The notes under the pieces: model-generated
The model's input: the letters and a program-made list of their open reading frames with translations, nothing else
Told to the model about the DNA's origin: nothing
Database searches by the model: none
In this document: positions 19,460 to 28,161 of the stretch, in pieces
How positions within the stretch are numbered: the first letter of the stretch is position 1
Layout: every line of letters begins with the position of its first letter
NCBI GenBank assembly: GCA_022821905.1
Contig: JAJECS010000018.1
Span: 1 to 64,000 of the forward strand
Direction: 5' to 3'
Source: Chloroflexota bacterium
Lineage (GTDB): Bacteria; Chloroflexota; UBA11872
DNA length: 64,000 bases
Made by a program: the position numbers and the translations under genes

Positions 19460-21532
19460 ATGACGCTCGGGCGCCGGCAACTCGCGCGCGATTGGATTTG
19501 GATTCTCAGTGGCCTGCTCGTCACCCTCGCGGCTGCCTGGCGCGTTGTGGCGACTCCGGGCGAGATCATCCAGGGCGACCTCGGATATCCGATCGCCGGC
19601 GAATTCTGGACCCGCGCTTACACCAGTGCCTGGGAAACGTCCCACGGCAGCACGCTTGTCGACATGTTGCGCACCTATACCTACCTGCCCTGGGGCTACG
19701 TCATTCAAGCCTTTGACCTGTCGATGGAAGTGGCGGGGAAGTTCCACTGGTTGAGTTGGCATCTGTTGGGGTTCCTGGCTGGGTACTTTGGGGCGCGTCT
19801 GATGACGGGTCCCCGGATTCGCTCCGAGCATCCGGTCGCACTTCGTCTCGGTTTCGTGCTTGCCGGGCTGTTTTGGGCTCTCAATCCCTGGACGCTGGCT
19901 CGGTGGGAGCAGTTAGGCGTCCACGTGAGCGCCGTGATGCTGCCGCTCATGCTCGGTTTCGTCGTGGCGGCGACGCGCTCGTCCGATGCCCGATCCCGGG
20001 CGTGCCGGGCGCTGGCGGCGGCCGCCGTGCTGGCCTTTGCCGTCGCGACCTCGCCGCACTACCTGGCGATCGGCTGCCTCATCGGCCTCGGATGGTTCGT
20101 CTACGCCGCCGTCACGACTCGCACCTCCCGCCTTCCGATCGGCGCAACCGCTCTGGTGTTCCTCGGCGGATCTGCCATATTCGCCGCCTTCATCCTGGTG
20201 CCGCTCCTGGTCACGGCAGCCGGCGGGTCACCCACCGGACCCAGGTACGCCGAAGGAACCGATGTCCAGCCGGTGCTCGAGAGCGGCCAGACCGTCATCG
20301 ACACCCTGACGCTCACGGGGCACACGTTCTTCGGCCGTGGCCTCAAGCCCGAGACCACGGCCTTGCCGGGGTGGCGCCTGGCTGCCTTGATCCCCGCTGC
20401 CGCGCTGGCGCTGGCGTTCTGGCGACAGCCCGGTCAGCGCCGCATGCTGGGATACGCCGCGGTCGTAGGTGGGGCTACGGCGTTCATTCAGATTGCCAGC
20501 TGGCACGAGGCGCTGCGTCCCGGCTACTTGGCCGTCGCCGCCAATGCGCCGTTCGGCTGGGCGCTCAGGGAACCGGACAAGCTCTCCGGCGCGCTTGCCC
20601 TCGCCTATCTACCCGGACTTGCCCTCGCGCCACCGACGTTCGTCCAAATGGCCCCGCGCCGTCTGCCTGCCGTCGGCACTATCCAGACGGCGGTCCTTGG
20701 ACTAGTGCTGGCAGCCTTCATCGTGCCGGGAATCCACCGGATGCTCTGGGACGATCGGACTCTGAGCCTCGTGCCCGAGCGATTCCCGTCTTCCTTCCGC
20801 ACGGTGCCGATGGAAATCGACCGTCGCAATGCGGCCGCCGACTCGCGCACGCTTCTAGCCGTGTGGCCGTTGCGGTTCCCGGATTGGTCTGAACAAAGCC
20901 GTGTCTTGCACACCATCGAGACGCTGGCCGTCACCACGCCTTATGCAACGGAAAACTCGCTGGTCGGCGACCGCCTCGTGTCGCTGGTCGAGGCCGGCGC
21001 GCCCGAACTTGCCGATACCCTCCGCGCTCACGGCGTCTCCCGGGTGCTGGTTCCAACGGGCACCCTCCGCGGTCGCGAGCTTGCCCAAGCGCTGCGCCGG
21101 ACCGACGGTCTTGTGCCGGATCTGACCGCGGACTACTACGAGGTGTTTCGCACGGTCGAGCCCGCGTATCCCTGGGTCTACGTGGCAGGTGCCGGCGGAC
21201 CGATTGAGCTACCGTGGAAGCGCGAGGGCATGCATCGCCTTGTCATCGACCTGCCGCCAGCCGGGGAGCATGCGCGCGAAATCTTCACGCAGGAACACTG
21301 GGACCCACTCTGGACTGCCCACGTGCCGGGATATGCCGCGACGGTTGAGCCGTCCGAACGTGACCTGCTGCGCGTCCGCACGGAGGCCGGCGCCTCGGGC
21401 CGTCTGGTGCTCGAATACCGCCTGCACCAGGCGTTGCTGGCGGGACACGCCCTAGCGTGGGCCGGGCTCTTTGCGTGGGGCGCATGGACGCTGTGGCCGC
21501 ATCGACCGCGACGACGTGGTTGGCGCCCATGA
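19460..21532 (+). CDS. GT-C/YfhO-like polytopic membrane protein
   Basis: 690 aa from ATG 19460 ('MTLGRRQLARDW'), preceded by GGTGGGG; the track start at 19331 lies inside the divergent promoter gap. About 12 membrane segments (to ~440); the first outer loop has 'IIQGDLGYP', the acidic position expected in GT-C transferases, and a later loop has 'LREPDKLSG'. The C-terminal outer domain has 'LVPERFPSSFRT', 'RVLVPTGT' and 'WDPLWTAHVPG', then a last helix. It is the intact paralogue of the truncated protein at 1-861. The stop overlaps the next start (ATGA). Confidence 0.78.
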   Translation: MTLGRRQLARDWIWILSGLLVTLAAAWRVVATPGEIIQGDLGYPIAGEFWTRAYTSAWETSHGSTLVDMLRTYTYLPWGYVIQAFDLSMEVAGKFHWLSWHLLGFLAGYFGARLMTGPRIRSEHPVALRLGFVLAGLFWALNPWTLARWEQLGVHVSAVMLPLMLGFVVAATRSSDARSRACRALAAAAVLAFAVATSPHYLAIGCLIGLGWFVYAAVTTRTSRLPIGATALVFLGGSAIFAAFILVPLLVTAAGGSPTGPRYAEGTDVQPVLESGQTVIDTLTLTGHTFFGRGLKPETTALPGWRLAALIPAAALALAFWRQPGQRRMLGYAAVVGGATAFIQIASWHEALRPGYLAVAANAPFGWALREPDKLSGALALAYLPGLALAPPTFVQMAPRRLPAVGTIQTAVLGLVLAAFIVPGIHRMLWDDRTLSLVPERFPSSFRTVPMEIDRRNAAADSRTLLAVWPLRFPDWSEQSRVLHTIETLAVTTPYATENSLVGDRLVSLVEAGAPELADTLRAHGVSRVLVPTGTLRGRELAQALRRTDGLVPDLTADYYEVFRTVEPAYPWVYVAGAGGPIELPWKREGMHRLVIDLPPAGEHAREIFTQEHWDPLWTAHVPGYAATVEPSERDLLRVRTEAGASGRLVLEYRLHQALLAGHALAWAGLFAWGAWTLWPHRPRRRGWRP

Positions 21533-22251
21533 AGCTGGCGGTGTGGCTCCTCGCCACGGGGCTGGCGTTGATGGTGGGGGCAGCGGCGGGTCTGGGATGG
21601 AAGCCGCTGACCACCGCCAGGAATCCGGTGTCGCCGAGCTTTGGGCTCGGACCGCTCGTCGGCTCGATCACGCAGTCGGTCGCCTTCTCCGGCGGCCCCA
21701 TCGACACCCTGACCATTTGGGCGCGGAGTGATAGCGGTCCGGCAGCCCACGCGGACATTCATCTCCTGCGTGCCGAGGACGGCCTGCCGCTCCGGTCGGC
21801 TCGCTTCGAGGCGCCGCCGAGCGCTGAACTTCGCGCGGTGTCAATCGCGATCGCGTCGGTTGACCTTCCGGCCGGACCGCTTGCCATTCGGGTCGTCGCG
21901 CTCGAAGACAGTCCGGCGAAGCTCTACGTTGGGGCGACGGGAAACGACGCGTACGCGGGCGGGCAGCTCGTCGACCGGCTCGGCCAATCGCCGGTTGACG
22001 TCGATCTGGCCTATTCGGCCACCGGCAGCGCCGGCGCGCTCACCCGACTGCGCGTGCAGGCAACCGAATCGCCGCTCTACCTGGCAATCGGTGGCGCCGT
22101 TGCCCTGCTGGTGGGCATGGTGATGCGAAGCGCCGCGCAGTCCTCGCTGCACCACCGGCGCTTTGGACGCTCGGCGGCCGTGGCGGTGGGCGGTGGCATG
22201 GCCACGGCGGTCGCTTTTGGCCTGCTGCACGGGCCGGCCGCAATCACATGA
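21529..22251 (+). CDS. Small membrane-anchored partner protein of GT-C-like protein
   Basis: 240 aa from ATG 21529, which overlaps the stop before it (ATGA). N-terminal helix 'LAVWLLATGLALMVGAAAG', outer beta domain, then 'LYLAIGGAVALLVGM' and a second C-terminal helix. Homologous to 858-1583. Its own stop overlaps the GT4 start at 22248 by a second ATGA, so three genes are coupled in a row. No known family; probably an accessory subunit of the GT-C-like protein. Confidence 0.78.
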   Translation: MKLAVWLLATGLALMVGAAAGLGWKPLTTARNPVSPSFGLGPLVGSITQSVAFSGGPIDTLTIWARSDSGPAAHADIHLLRAEDGLPLRSARFEAPPSAELRAVSIAIASVDLPAGPLAIRVVALEDSPAKLYVGATGNDAYAGGQLVDRLGQSPVDVDLAYSATGSAGALTRLRVQATESPLYLAIGGAVALLVGMVMRSAAQSSLHHRRFGRSAAVAVGGGMATAVAFGLLHGPAAIT

Positions 22252-23480
22252 CGCCGGCGGCGCGGAACACCCACTCCGGCAACCGTCGGCGGGTGCTCAT
22301 GCTGTCACCGTTCGCCTCGCCCAATCGTGGCGGGGTCGAGACGCACATCGACGCCCTCATCGCCGCGCTCGGACGGCGGAACATCCGCGTCACGCTCCTC
22401 ACGCACCAGCCGCTGGTCGCGCCGGTCAAGGCCCCGGCGCGCGAACCGCTCCCGAACGGCGAAGTTATCCGCATTCCGTGGTTTGGGCGGGGATGGCATC
22501 CGCGCATCGAGCCCTACGCGCCGCTGGTGTTTGCCTACCTGGTTCCCGGCCTGCTGGTGGGCGCCGTCCGACACCGACTCCGCCATGGCGACAGCTTTGA
22601 CGTCATCCATGCGCACGGCTTGGCCGCCGCCGTGGCGGCCATCGGGATGCGCTGGACGGGCGCGCGACAGCCGATCGTCGTCAGCATGCATGCCATCTAT
22701 GAGCTGCGGCAGCGCCGGCTGCTCGCGCAAGCCGTGCGCTCCCTCCTCGGGCGCGCCGATCGGGTGCTGACCGTGAGCGAGGCTTCCCGCCAGGAGCTAC
22801 TGGCCATCGGCCTGGATCCCGTTCGCGTCAGCGCCTTTCAGCACTGGGTCGACCTGGAGGTGTTTCGGCCGCGCGGCCAGGTCGAAGCTCGCGCGAAACT
22901 CGGGTGGCCGGAGTCGGCGCCCACCTGTCTGTTTGTGGGCCGACTCCTCCGGAAGAAAGGCGTCGGCGTCATTCTCGATCTCGCGCGGCGGCTGCCCAAC
23001 GTCCAATTTCGGATGCTGGGCGCCGAAGGTGACATGGGAGCCGAGGCCGCGGAGGCTTCAACGTCGTTGCCGAACTTGACGCTGATGCGGGATCCCTCGG
23101 GGCCACCGTCGACTCGCCTGGACACTATCGCGTCGATGTATGCCGCGGCGGACCTGCTGCTGGTGCCGTCGCAGTACGAGGAGGCGGCGGGAATCGTGGT
23201 GCTCGAGGGCAGCGCGTCCGGCACGCCAATCGTCGCCAGCAACCTCGGGGGTCTGCGAGAAGCCGTGACTCCTGAGGTTGGCCGGTTGGTCGAGCCCACC
23301 GCCGAGGCGTTCATGGCGGGACTGCACGACATGCTGGCCGATCGCGCCGGTCTGAACCAGCTCCGCGAGGGAGCGCGTGCCGAGGCCGAGCGCCGGTTCT
23401 CCGAGCGGAACGTGGACGTGATCGTCCAGAAATATGGATTCGACGCCGACGACCGCGACGAATCCGGCGGAGTCGTCTAA
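22248..23480 (+). CDS. Glycosyltransferase family 4
   Basis: 410 aa. The N-domain has 'VLMLSPFASPNRGGVETH', the glycine-rich donor loop of GT4 enzymes, and 'FDVIHAHGLAAAVAA'. The C-domain has 'LFVGRLLRKKGVGVILDLA' and 'EAAGIVVLEGSASGTPIVASNLGG', with the E-x7-E pair. A cytoplasmic sugar transferase in surface glycan assembly; donor unknown. It is not closely related to the other two GT4 proteins. ATG 22248 overlaps the preceding stop. Confidence 0.9.
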   Translation: MTPAARNTHSGNRRRVLMLSPFASPNRGGVETHIDALIAALGRRNIRVTLLTHQPLVAPVKAPAREPLPNGEVIRIPWFGRGWHPRIEPYAPLVFAYLVPGLLVGAVRHRLRHGDSFDVIHAHGLAAAVAAIGMRWTGARQPIVVSMHAIYELRQRRLLAQAVRSLLGRADRVLTVSEASRQELLAIGLDPVRVSAFQHWVDLEVFRPRGQVEARAKLGWPESAPTCLFVGRLLRKKGVGVILDLARRLPNVQFRMLGAEGDMGAEAAEASTSLPNLTLMRDPSGPPSTRLDTIASMYAAADLLLVPSQYEEAAGIVVLEGSASGTPIVASNLGGLREAVTPEVGRLVEPTAEAFMAGLHDMLADRAGLNQLREGARAEAERRFSERNVDVIVQKYGFDADDRDESGGVV

Positions 23481-23562
23481 GAGTCGCGACTCGCGACTTC
23501 CTGAGCCTGGCGGCGGTGTCCAGCCGACTCGCTCCGGTGGCGCCTTCGGCATACTGCGAGCC

Positions 23563-24579
23563 ATGGCAGCTGCTCCCGGAATCTCAATCGTCATTCCGAC
23601 GCTGAACTGCGCGCGCAGCTTGGAGATCGCCCTGCATTCCATCCGCGAACAGCGCTATCCGGCGGACCGGGTGGAAATCATCGTGGCCGACGGCGGATCA
23701 ACCGACGGCACGCGCACCACCGCCCAGACCTGGGGCTGCACCGTCGTCGACAACCCGCTGGTCACGGGCGAAGCGGGTAAGGCGGCGGGTTTGGCGCACG
23801 CGTCTCATGCGATCGTGGGCTTTGTCGACTCGGACAACGAGTTGTCGTCGCCGAACACCCTGGAGGCCGTCGTCGACGCCTTGGCCGATCCGCAGCTTGC
23901 GGGCGCCGAGCCGATCAAGTTCACGGCCCTGGACACAATGCCCGCGCTCGACCGCTATTTCGCCCTGCTCGGCATGAATGATCCCTTCGTCCTCTTCCTC
24001 GGGACGTACGACCGCGAATGTCTGGTCACGGGCAAGTGGACCGGCGTGGACCACGAGGTCTACGGGGAGACCCCCACCTATCGCAAGGTTCGGTTCCGGC
24101 GTGAGCGGCTGCCGACGGTGGGGGCCAACGGCTTCTTCACCCGGCGGTCGGTTGCCGCCGCCGCCGTGCGCGACGGATATCTCTTCGATGTCGACATCCT
24201 CCACTCGGGCACCTCCGGCCCGTTCGTCCATGTCGCCAAGCTGCACCTCGGCATCGCCCACCACTACGCCCAATCCCTGCGGCAATTCGCCCGCAAGCAG
24301 GCGCGGCGAGCACAGGACTTCCTCTACTTCAGCGCGGCAGGCATGCGGACGGGGCCGACCGCCCCGCCGCGGCGCGGCGTCCTGCTATTCGCCGCCGCCA
24401 CGCTGACGGTCGCGCCCCTGCTGGTCCAGGCGGCGATTGGCTGGATGCGCCGACCCGATCGTGCCTGGCTCTACCACGTGCCCGCGTGCTGGATCACGCT
24501 CGTCGTATACGGCGCAGCGACGCTGCGACGCCTGCTGGGCGCGGCGCGCCCACACAGCCGCGCCGAGTGGGGCGGCTAA
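23563..24579 (+). CDS. Glycosyltransferase family 2 with C-terminal membrane helices
   Basis: 338 aa from ATG 23563 ('MAAAPGISIVIPTLN'); the track start at 23434 is inside the previous gene. GT-A fold with 'SIVIPTLNCARSLEIALHS', 'EIIVADGGSTDGT' and the metal-binding 'VGFVDSDNEL' DxD. The end has two hydrophobic segments ('LLFAAATLTVAPLLVQAAIGW', 'ACWITLVVYGAATL') that would anchor it in the cytoplasmic membrane. Likely adds a sugar to a lipid-linked acceptor. Confidence 0.87.
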   Translation: MAAAPGISIVIPTLNCARSLEIALHSIREQRYPADRVEIIVADGGSTDGTRTTAQTWGCTVVDNPLVTGEAGKAAGLAHASHAIVGFVDSDNELSSPNTLEAVVDALADPQLAGAEPIKFTALDTMPALDRYFALLGMNDPFVLFLGTYDRECLVTGKWTGVDHEVYGETPTYRKVRFRRERLPTVGANGFFTRRSVAAAAVRDGYLFDVDILHSGTSGPFVHVAKLHLGIAHHYAQSLRQFARKQARRAQDFLYFSAAGMRTGPTAPPRRGVLLFAAATLTVAPLLVQAAIGWMRRPDRAWLYHVPACWITLVVYGAATLRRLLGAARPHSRAEWGG

Positions 24580-24584
24580 CGCCG

Positions 24585-25334
24585 TCAGGTCACCCAGGGC
24601 GCGAGAGCTTCGAAGCCGACGCGTAGCAGCCCAAGTCCTACCGCGACGCCCAGCAAGCCAGCCGCGGCCACGACCATTCGCGAGCGGTCGGCATACCGAC
24701 GCCAGGCCCAGGCCGGCGCCAGGCTGGCGACCGCGATCAAGGTCGCCAGCGCGAATAGGGCGCCGAGCGCGTTTGCGCGCAGCACCTCGAGTCCGAGGCC
24801 CGCTGGCGTGACACGCCGCCAGGTCTGAAGCACCAGGTCAACGGAACCCGCGCCGGGGTCGCTGCCGATGGCGGCTTGTCCACCCCCATAGGGGTCGGTG
24901 TGGTTGGCCTGAAGCGCCAGGGGCGTGGTTGATTCGGGCGGATTGACGACCTGGATCTGCAGGAACCGTGCGCTCGTGTCCACCGTCCCCGGAAGATCGA
25001 GTCGAATCGCGCCGCCAGCGGCAATCCCGACACTGGACTCGACCAGCAGCGGGATCTCCGGATCGCCGACATCGCGCACCCGCACCGTGACGGTCTCGGG
25101 CCACGGGCTGACCGCGCGCAGCTCGATGCGGCGCAGCGGCGTGGCCGGAGCCGCGAATGTCTGCTCCAGGCTGCCGCCGGCAAAGGCGGGCCCAAAGTCC
25201 AGGTTGAACGCGTAAGTCGGGAACGCCGGCCACTGGCGTTCGGCGCTCACCAGCGCCAGGGCGGCCGCCACGGCCACGACTACACTCAAAGCCGCCAGCA
25301 CGCCGGGCGCCATCCCAAATCGCCGCAACATCAT
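24585..25334 (-). CDS. Membrane-anchored helix-beta-helix protein, divergent from GT-C-like gene
   Basis: 249 aa from the double ATG at 25334/25331 ('MMLRRFGMAPGV'). N-terminal helix ('VLAALSVVVAVAAALALV'), beta-rich outer domain with 'HTDPYGGGQAAIGSDPGAGSVDL' (compare 'NDAYxxGQLVDRLG' of the partner proteins at 858 and 21529), then two C-terminal helices. The plan and the 'D.Y.GGQ' motif mark it as a divergent member of the partner family. It is transcribed away from the GT-C-like gene at 25340, with which it shares the promoter gap. Confidence 0.68.
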   Translation of the reverse strand: MMLRRFGMAPGVLAALSVVVAVAAALALVSAERQWPAFPTYAFNLDFGPAFAGGSLEQTFAAPATPLRRIELRAVSPWPETVTVRVRDVGDPEIPLLVESSVGIAAGGAIRLDLPGTVDTSARFLQIQVVNPPESTTPLALQANHTDPYGGGQAAIGSDPGAGSVDLVLQTWRRVTPAGLGLEVLRANALGALFALATLIAVASLAPAWAWRRYADRSRMVVAAAGLLGVAVGLGLLRVGFEALAPWVT

Positions 25335-25339
25335 CGGCA

Positions 25340-28096
25340 GTGACTCGCCGCCCAGGTCGCAGTCACTCTCTGCCGCTGGCCGTCTGGCGGCTTTGCGGAC
25401 GGATGGCAAGTCCCTGGCCGCTGGCGTTCGCCGTCGGCGCGCTGATCGTGGTGGCCGTGTTTTGGGCCGTCATCACGACCCCCGGCGACTTGCAGCAGCG
25501 TGATCTCTACCCCTCGCTTTTCCTGGATCGCGTTGTCGAGCACAGCGTCTATCCCCTGTGGTCGCCGCGCGAGACGCTGAGCATCGCCGGTACCGGACGG
25601 CTGCCTATCACGCTCGCGCTCGTTGGCGTCGCCAAAGCGCTCGGCCTGGACGGCGCGACGTACGCCCGCCTGATCGTGCTGTGGATCGCGGGCGTTGGAT
25701 ACGTTAGCGCCTTTACGGCCTTTGCCCTGTTCGCCCGCTGGCGCACCGAGACTCCTCGTACCTGCGCAGCCATCGGGGCCATGGTCGCGGCGGTCGCATT
25801 GGTGGTCAATCTCTGGACCATCGCTCGTCTCGAGCACAGCTGGCTGTTGGCCCAATGGGCGGCGGCGCCGCTCGTCCTGGGGCTCTATCTCGAGGGCACG
25901 CGAACCACGCAGCGGCGCTGGATTATTGGGTCCGCTCTCGTCTTCGCGCTCCTGGGCGCGGCGCAGCCCCACTACTTGGTCTTCACCACGCTCATGATTG
26001 CCGCGTGGGTCGTCGGCACGATGGTGCAGTGCCCCGTCAAGCGCCGACGGGCGCTGACCGACGGGTTCGTGTGGGTGGCGGCCCTCGTCCCGCTGCTTGC
26101 CTACCAGATCGCGCCGTTTGTCGCCGTCAAGCTCTACGGGGGCAGCCCCGACCCGGCCTACACGCTCATGGACCAAACGCGCACGGTGCTCTCGCGCCAC
26201 CAGGATCTGCCGACGACGTTGCAGGGAGCCGCCAACGCCAACTGGCACGAGCTGCTGGTTCCCTCGGGCGCCAGCCGGCTGCCCTGGGAGTTCGCCGGAT
26301 GGGCGGTGGCGCTGCTGCCGCTGGCGGCCGTCCTGCTACGCCGCTGGGGACCGCCGGCGCTGTATCTGGCCGTCGGAGGATATGCGGCGGCGCTCGTCGC
26401 GGCCGCGTCGAACTGGTCGCTCACCGCAGACCTGTATCAGACGGCGGTGAATGCCGTCCCTGGCTTGTGGGTGTTCCGCGAACCGGACCGGGTGGTCGGC
26501 CTGCTCATCATGGCGCAGGCCTTTGGCGCCGGATTCGTGGTCGCCGATCTTCTGAGCCGGGTTGGGGGCAGCGGGTGGACGCGAAGCGCGCTCGGGCCCG
26601 CACTGCTGGCCGGCTATGCCGTGCTCGCGCTTGGCGTCCACGCGGTCCCCGCCGTGCCGCTCCTGTGGAGCACCGATCAACCCGGCTACGTCCCCCGTCC
26701 GTTGCCGGCGGACTATCGCGACGTGCTGCGAGCGGCGGACGCCGCCGCCGGACCGGAGGGTCGAACGCTGGTCGTGTCCTCCGACGACCGGCCCGCGCCC
26801 TGGGACCCGGCGCGCACCTTGCGCCTGATGGAGGCGGCGAGCCTGGCGAACCCATCCCTCACCGGCGACACGCGCTCCCCGGCCCCGCCGTCGCCGGTCC
26901 CCGGACGATGGATCGAGTACATCTACGGCGTCGAGCCTGCCGAGGCGCTTGCCGCCGTCCAACGCGCGGGATTCAGCCACGTGGTGGTGATGCGCGACCA
27001 ACCGGCGGGTGACGAGCTGGCCGAGGCCCTCGCCGCACGACCCGACGCCGCCGTTCTGGCGTCCGTCCCGAACGCCATGGCGTTCAATCTCGGCGCCGCC
27101 GCGCCGCTGCTCGAATCGTCGAGCGCCGTCTGGAGCGACAGACTGGATTCCACCGCGCCGTCCGGCGCGACGCGCATCCTGGCCAACCACCGCGTGCGCC
27201 CGTCGCTGCCCGAGTCTGCCTCCCCCGCGCAGCCAACCACCGACGCCATCTTCGCCGTCGCCGAGAGCGTTGAGCTGCTGCCCGTTACCGGCTGGTTTGG
27301 CTTCCACGGCTCGCAGGGCGGCTGGACCCGCGGCGGGGCCTACGCGGACGAGCGGCAGTCCTGGCTCAAGCGGCTTGGGCGGGAGGACCTGCACGATTGG
27401 GCGTCGGACTACGGCCTGGGTCTGGCATTCGCCAAGCCCGGAGGCGAACGCGAGGCGCTGCGGATTCAGGTCCCCGACGACCGCGACCGCGCGGTCTGGC
27501 TGCGTGTCTTCACGAGCCCTCGCTCGACCTGGATCGACGTTTCCACCGACAACACCAGCGCGCGGTTGACCACCACCGCTCCGACGACCGGCTGGCGCTG
27601 GTTGCGCGTCGGGGCCGCGGCGGACGGCGACATCGGCGTGACCGCCGGACCCGGGCTCGAAGCCGTGAGCACCCTGGCCCTCGCGCCCACCGCGTGGCGA
27701 CCGACGGCGGCTCAGGCTTCGCCCGCCTTGGTCCAGCCGCAGCTCGAAGTCTCGACCCGTGAGCCCACGCGGATCGAAGCCACCGCGCGCGGCGCCGGCG
27801 GCTGGGCGTTCATCGTTCTCCGCCGGGCCTACGACCCCACCTGGCTGGCCTGGGTGGACGGCGAAGCCTTCGCGCCGCTGCTCGCGGACGGCCTCTGGAA
27901 CGGCTATTTCGTGCCGGTGTCCGAAGGCTCGGCGATCACCTTCGAATACGCGCCGCAGCGCTGGTATGACCTCGGCATCGCCATGGCCGCCGTCGCCGCC
28001 GGAGGCATGATCGCGTCCCTCGCCGTCACCTGCGTCGATTTCTCCCGCTGCTGCTCGTGGTTCCGGCGTTCCGGCCCACGCCCGACCAACCGGTGA
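25340..28096 (+). CDS. GT-C/YfhO-like polytopic membrane protein
   Basis: 918 aa from GTG 25340, or 897 aa from ATG 25403 just before the first helix; the second leaves more room for divergent promoters. About 12 membrane segments, the first outer loop with 'LQQRDLYPSLF' (GT-C acidic position) and a later one with 'VFREPDRVVGL'. The outer region (~430-880) is beta-rich. The end, 'AYDPTWLAWVDGEAF' and a last helix, is the YfhO-type C-terminal module also found in the four related proteins of this window. Catalytic function is inferred from architecture only. Confidence 0.75.
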   Translation: MTRRPGRSHSLPLAVWRLCGRMASPWPLAFAVGALIVVAVFWAVITTPGDLQQRDLYPSLFLDRVVEHSVYPLWSPRETLSIAGTGRLPITLALVGVAKALGLDGATYARLIVLWIAGVGYVSAFTAFALFARWRTETPRTCAAIGAMVAAVALVVNLWTIARLEHSWLLAQWAAAPLVLGLYLEGTRTTQRRWIIGSALVFALLGAAQPHYLVFTTLMIAAWVVGTMVQCPVKRRRALTDGFVWVAALVPLLAYQIAPFVAVKLYGGSPDPAYTLMDQTRTVLSRHQDLPTTLQGAANANWHELLVPSGASRLPWEFAGWAVALLPLAAVLLRRWGPPALYLAVGGYAAALVAAASNWSLTADLYQTAVNAVPGLWVFREPDRVVGLLIMAQAFGAGFVVADLLSRVGGSGWTRSALGPALLAGYAVLALGVHAVPAVPLLWSTDQPGYVPRPLPADYRDVLRAADAAAGPEGRTLVVSSDDRPAPWDPARTLRLMEAASLANPSLTGDTRSPAPPSPVPGRWIEYIYGVEPAEALAAVQRAGFSHVVVMRDQPAGDELAEALAARPDAAVLASVPNAMAFNLGAAAPLLESSSAVWSDRLDSTAPSGATRILANHRVRPSLPESASPAQPTTDAIFAVAESVELLPVTGWFGFHGSQGGWTRGGAYADERQSWLKRLGREDLHDWASDYGLGLAFAKPGGEREALRIQVPDDRDRAVWLRVFTSPRSTWIDVSTDNTSARLTTTAPTTGWRWLRVGAAADGDIGVTAGPGLEAVSTLALAPTAWRPTAAQASPALVQPQLEVSTREPTRIEATARGAGGWAFIVLRRAYDPTWLAWVDGEAFAPLLADGLWNGYFVPVSEGSAITFEYAPQRWYDLGIAMAAVAAGGMIASLAVTCVDFSRCCSWFRRSGPRPTNR

Positions 28097-28113
28097 TGTA
28101 ACGACGCCGCTCG

Positions 28114-28129
28114 GCGGGGAACTTCCCGC
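28114..28129. terminator. Hairpin between convergent genes
   Basis: GCGGGG-AACT-TCCCGC forms a short stem (six pairs, one of them G-U) between the ends of the GT-C-like gene and the SulP gene. No T-run follows, so it is a possible bidirectional terminator without strong support. Confidence 0.35.
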
Positions 28130-28161
28130 GGTGACCGTGCCGCCCGCCGCCTGTAGGTGCT